From: JBDRGC01 sp043818215
GTDB taxonomy: Bacteria > Chloroflexota > Anaerolineae > Anaerolineales > UBA11858
Assembly: GCA_043818215.1 (NCBI GenBank)
Contig: JBDRGC010000097.1
Span: 1 to 5,482 of the forward strand
Direction: 5' to 3'
DNA: 5,482 nucleotides
A model generated the notes under the pieces. It was not told where the DNA came from. It ran no database searches and saw nothing but the letters and a program-made list of their open reading frames with translations. Below, piece by piece: positions 4,972 to 5,482 of this stretch. The position numbers were made by a program, and so were the translations under genes. Positions within the stretch are counted from its first letter, which is position 1. Each line of letters starts with the position of its first letter.

Positions 4972-5227
4972 CGGAGACCTCCGGGAATGACATAGCCCCG
5001 TACACTTTTTCGGCAAGCTCGGGGCCGAGTATAAGATCAGCCAGACGGCGACGGAGTTCGACGTTGCTGGCATTGGGGTAACGATGCCGCAACCCTGCCA
5101 GTGCAAGTTGTTTCATTGTTTGGTACATCTGTCCCAGCATATCAGCTTTTTTCCAGGCCGGGGCAGTTCGCATCCAATCGATCTGAATGCGTCCGATTTC
5201 CGGGTGGGTATCAGAAATTGTTAGCAT
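4961..5227 (-). CDS. 88-residue conserved-type partner of the nucleotidyltransferase, function unknown
   Basis: The protein is mostly helical in appearance. MLTISDTHPEIGRIQIDWMRTAPAW is followed by KKADMLGQMYQTMKQLALAGLRHRYPNASNVELRRRLADLILGPELAEKVYG (26-77) and a short tail. The segment LRHRYPNAS-x5-RRRLADLILGPELAEKVYG resembles small proteins I recall directly upstream of nucleotidyltransferases in Chloroflexota and cyanobacteria; no named domain is recognised. The ATG at 5227 has AGGAG (5233-5237, plus numbering) at 5-nt spacing. The 3' end overlaps the nucleotidyltransferase start by 11 nt, and that gene's ribosome site lies inside this one, so they form an operon. It could be an antitoxin, a substrate adaptor or a regulatory subunit. 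It is too short for a HEPN protein and lacks an Rx4-6H motif (the RHRY at 47-50 does not fit). Confidence 0.75.
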   Translation of the reverse strand: MLTISDTHPEIGRIQIDWMRTAPAWKKADMLGQMYQTMKQLALAGLRHRYPNASNVELRRRLADLILGPELAEKVYGAMSFPEVSDAH

Positions 5228-5245
5228 TGTTACTCCTCTGCCCTG

Positions 5246-5279
5246 ATTTTACCCTAACTTTCTGGATGAGCAACGCTCA
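5246..5279 (-). promoter_or_regulatory. Candidate promoter and palindrome before the nucleotidyltransferase operon
   Basis: On the minus strand TAAAAT (5251 to 5246) lies 16 bp after TTGCTC (5273 to 5268), a weak -35 with 3 of 6 matches. The -35 lies within a 13-bp palindrome TGAGC-AAC-GCTCA (5267-5279), which could be an operator. Transcription would start near 5239, close to the ribosome site at 5233-5237. Confidence 0.35.
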
Positions 5280-5343
5280 ACGAGTAAAGGGTGCCTCAGC
5301 ACTCAATCAGCGCTGGCATTTCCTTAACTTAATGACATTGACT

Positions 5344-5416
5344 CGCCATCCGCCATCCGCCACCCGCCACTCGCTACCCGCCACCCGCCACCCGCCACTC
5401 GCCACTTGCCACTTGC
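5344..5416. repeat. Heptamer tandem array (CGCCAYY)
   Basis: Ten contiguous 7-bp units run from 5344 to 5413 plus a 3-nt remainder. Most read CGCCATC, CGCCACC or CGCCACT; unit five is CGCTACC and the last begins with T. The array starts 1 nt away from the stop codon of the presumed partial gene at the right edge and fills much of the 190 bp to the nucleotidyltransferase operon promoter. It has no spacers, so it is a minisatellite and not a CRISPR. Confidence 0.9.
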
Positions 5417-5417
5417 T

Positions 5418-5482
5418 TCACACATCCCGCCGCACCCCTGCACCATCCACCACCCACAACTCGGTAGCGAAGCGCTGGATGA
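5418..5482 (-). CDS. Probable 3' end of an unidentified gene running off the window
   Basis: Reading the minus strand from the window edge gives an open frame of 20 full codons ending IQRFATELWVVDGAGVRRDV and a TGA stop (5420 to 5418). The residue mix (an amphipathic RFATELWVVDG stretch and a basic end) and codons favouring G or C at the third position look like the C-terminus of a real protein. The repeat array beginning directly after the stop copies the arrangement after rnj. It is too short to name a family, and an open frame of this length can arise by chance. Confidence 0.45.
   Translation of the reverse strand, partial: IQRFATELWVVDGAGVRRDV

Noticed and set aside
4972..5106. 45-residue N-terminal extension of the nucleotidyltransferase
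   Set aside because: It would lie entirely within the upstream gene, looks unlike a domain, and the GGAGGT at 4977-4982 clearly marks 4971 as the start.
5344..5416. Possible CRISPR array
   Set aside because: The 7-bp period has no spacers of unique sequence and no cas genes are present; it is a minisatellite.

Overview
The window is a bacterial chromosomal segment with strong Shine-Dalgarno sites, tightly overlapping gene pairs and GC-rich heptamer and octamer repeats between genes. The housekeeping gene is RNase J. Its sequence style, the abundance of PIN-type toxin-antitoxin (TA) genes and the low-complexity intergenic repeats suggest an Anaerolineae-like Chloroflexota. This assignment is from impression only; a repeat-rich cyanobacterium is a weaker alternative.

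Layout. Bases 1-50 are a C-rich octamer repeat. A near-consensus extended -10 promoter (61-89) drives a leader of about 240 nt with two strong hairpins, then rnj (336-1970, + strand). Directly after the rnj stop comes a G-rich octamer array (1972-2060). It is followed by a composite repeat made of a hairpin, CGCCAYY heptamers and a 19-bp core, ending near 2192. A vapBC pair lies on the minus strand (2222-2892), with its promoter and a palindromic operator at 2907-2953. A divergent plus-strand operon follows: an antitoxin-like protein (3164-3397), a COG1569-type PIN toxin (3397-3798) and a lone antitoxin-like 70-residue protein (3845-4057). The operon probably ends at a terminator hairpin (4136-4178). 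A second copy of the composite repeat lies at 4201-4314. On the minus strand an 88-residue protein of unknown function (4961-5227) overlaps a minimal nucleotidyltransferase (4396-4971). Another heptamer array (5344-5416) abuts what looks like the 3' end of one more minus-strand gene running off the right edge (5418-5482).

Function. RNase J is a core RNA decay and maturation enzyme. The remaining 3.5 kb looks like an accessory TA-rich insertion zone: two PIN ribonuclease modules, one antitoxin-like gene without a recognisable toxin, and a nucleotidyltransferase two-gene unit that may be an under-described TA-like pair. Repeats sit at the junctions between modules, mostly right after stop codons. 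This fits a patchwork built by repeated insertion or recombination at repeat sequences. The least-explained items are the nucleotidyltransferase/88-residue pair, the composite repeat family and the structured rnj leader.
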